IMG/VR virus record: IMGVR_UViG_3300050343_000174
Span: 1-31,275 of that record
DNA: 31,275 nucleotides
Strand: one strand, 5' to 3'
Source: a virus
A program made the translations under genes and the position numbers. Shown here piece by piece: positions 31,166 through 31,275 of the stretch. Position 1 is the stretch's first letter; every line of letters begins with the position of its first letter. Below the pieces are notes generated by a model. The model ran no database searches, was not told the DNA's origin, and was given only the letters and a program-made list of their open reading frames with translations.

Positions 31166-31275
31166 ATATTAAAAAGTATTGATGCTAATGTCCTACCTAC
31201 AAAGTAGCACAATGCAAATATTAAAAAATACTTTGTTAACTGCTTAAAAATTTTGCCAGCTTTGCCAGCTTTACT
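31162..31275 (-). CDS. C-terminal part of a 42-aa single-pass membrane protein
   Basis: An open frame enters from the right edge and stops at 31162. It reads SKAGKAGKIFKQLTKYFLI, then FALCYFVGRTLASILFNI. The hydrophobic stretch YFLIFALCYFVG is a membrane helix following a lysine-rich, AGK-repeated start. Joined to bases 1-15 it gives a complete 42-residue protein in frame. Its TGA overlaps the next ATG. Function unknown; a small phage membrane protein, possibly blocking superinfection, is conceivable but not shown. Confidence 0.6.
   Translation of the reverse strand, partial: SKAGKAGKIFKQLTKYFLIFALCYFVGRTLASILFNI

Noticed and set aside
1-31275. tRNA genes, integrase, repressor or attachment sites
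   Set aside because: I read for cloverleaf-like segments and for recombinase or CI-type sequences and saw none I could support.
31250-31275. Direct repeat TTTGCCAGC at the right edge as a phage terminus
   Set aside because: The repeat encodes the AGK-AGK pair of the membrane protein and is not repeated at the left edge.

Overview
The window looks like one small tailed-phage genome, probably complete and circularly closed, infecting a member of the Bacteroidetes (Flavobacteriia-like). The DNA is very A+T-rich, every supported gene is on the minus strand, and genes overlap by TAATG, ATGA or a few bases almost everywhere. Three promoters match the Bacteroidetes form TTG-N19-TAnnTTT(G). The two ends join in frame: the 15 bases at the left edge supply a start and five codons, and the right edge supplies the remaining 37 codons of a 42-residue membrane protein. 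I see no integrase, CI-like repressor or tRNA, so a lytic lifestyle is the simpler reading.

Transcription runs from high to low coordinates. Packaging unit (990-4063): a ParB-methyltransferase fusion, an S-adenosylmethionine decarboxylase-like protein (SpeD), a 35-residue protein, then small and large terminase. Next come small unknown genes from 914 leftwards, continuing through the window edge to a zinc-ribbon-like gene and a terminator near 30980. Tail unit (30929 to 23948): chaperone-like gene, tail terminator-like gene, HK97 gp10-like gene, two tail structural genes, a 48-residue gene and the tape measure. Head unit (23913 to 17735): XkdF-like protease, a small Cys-rich gene, a scaffold-like gene, major capsid, a tail-tube-like protein, a ~140-residue protein, a long portal with a C-terminal extension, and a connector. 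Then a ~1,275-residue repeat-rich fibre (13828-17656), the lysis genes (M15 endolysin, small membrane protein, holin), and NinG.

Replication and regulation (4090-10625): a single-strand annealing protein, SSB, a RecA/RepA-like ATPase, a sigma factor, two PD-(D/E)XK-like nucleases, a flap-type exonuclease, a short C5 cytosine methyltransferase and a stand-alone DnaA domain IV. A perfect DnaA box lies just downstream of the DnaA-like gene.

Two promoter-like families stand out. GTTATTAA-N5-TTGTTTA, followed by N19 from the TTG and a TAnnTTT element, precedes three early-type transcription units. CGTTATATA lies 1-6 bases before the start codon of five genes: the packaging-operon leader, the first tail gene, the protease, the scaffold and the gene before the portal. 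Together with the phage sigma factor this suggests an early-to-late switch.

Genes left of about 13.9 kb are intact. Many to the right (fibre, portal, capsid, scaffold, protease, one tail gene, chaperone) are broken by single-base frameshifts, often at homopolymers. Several remnants still align to one continuous protein across the breaks, so I treat these as sequence errors, not pseudogenes, and give the full inferred gene spans.
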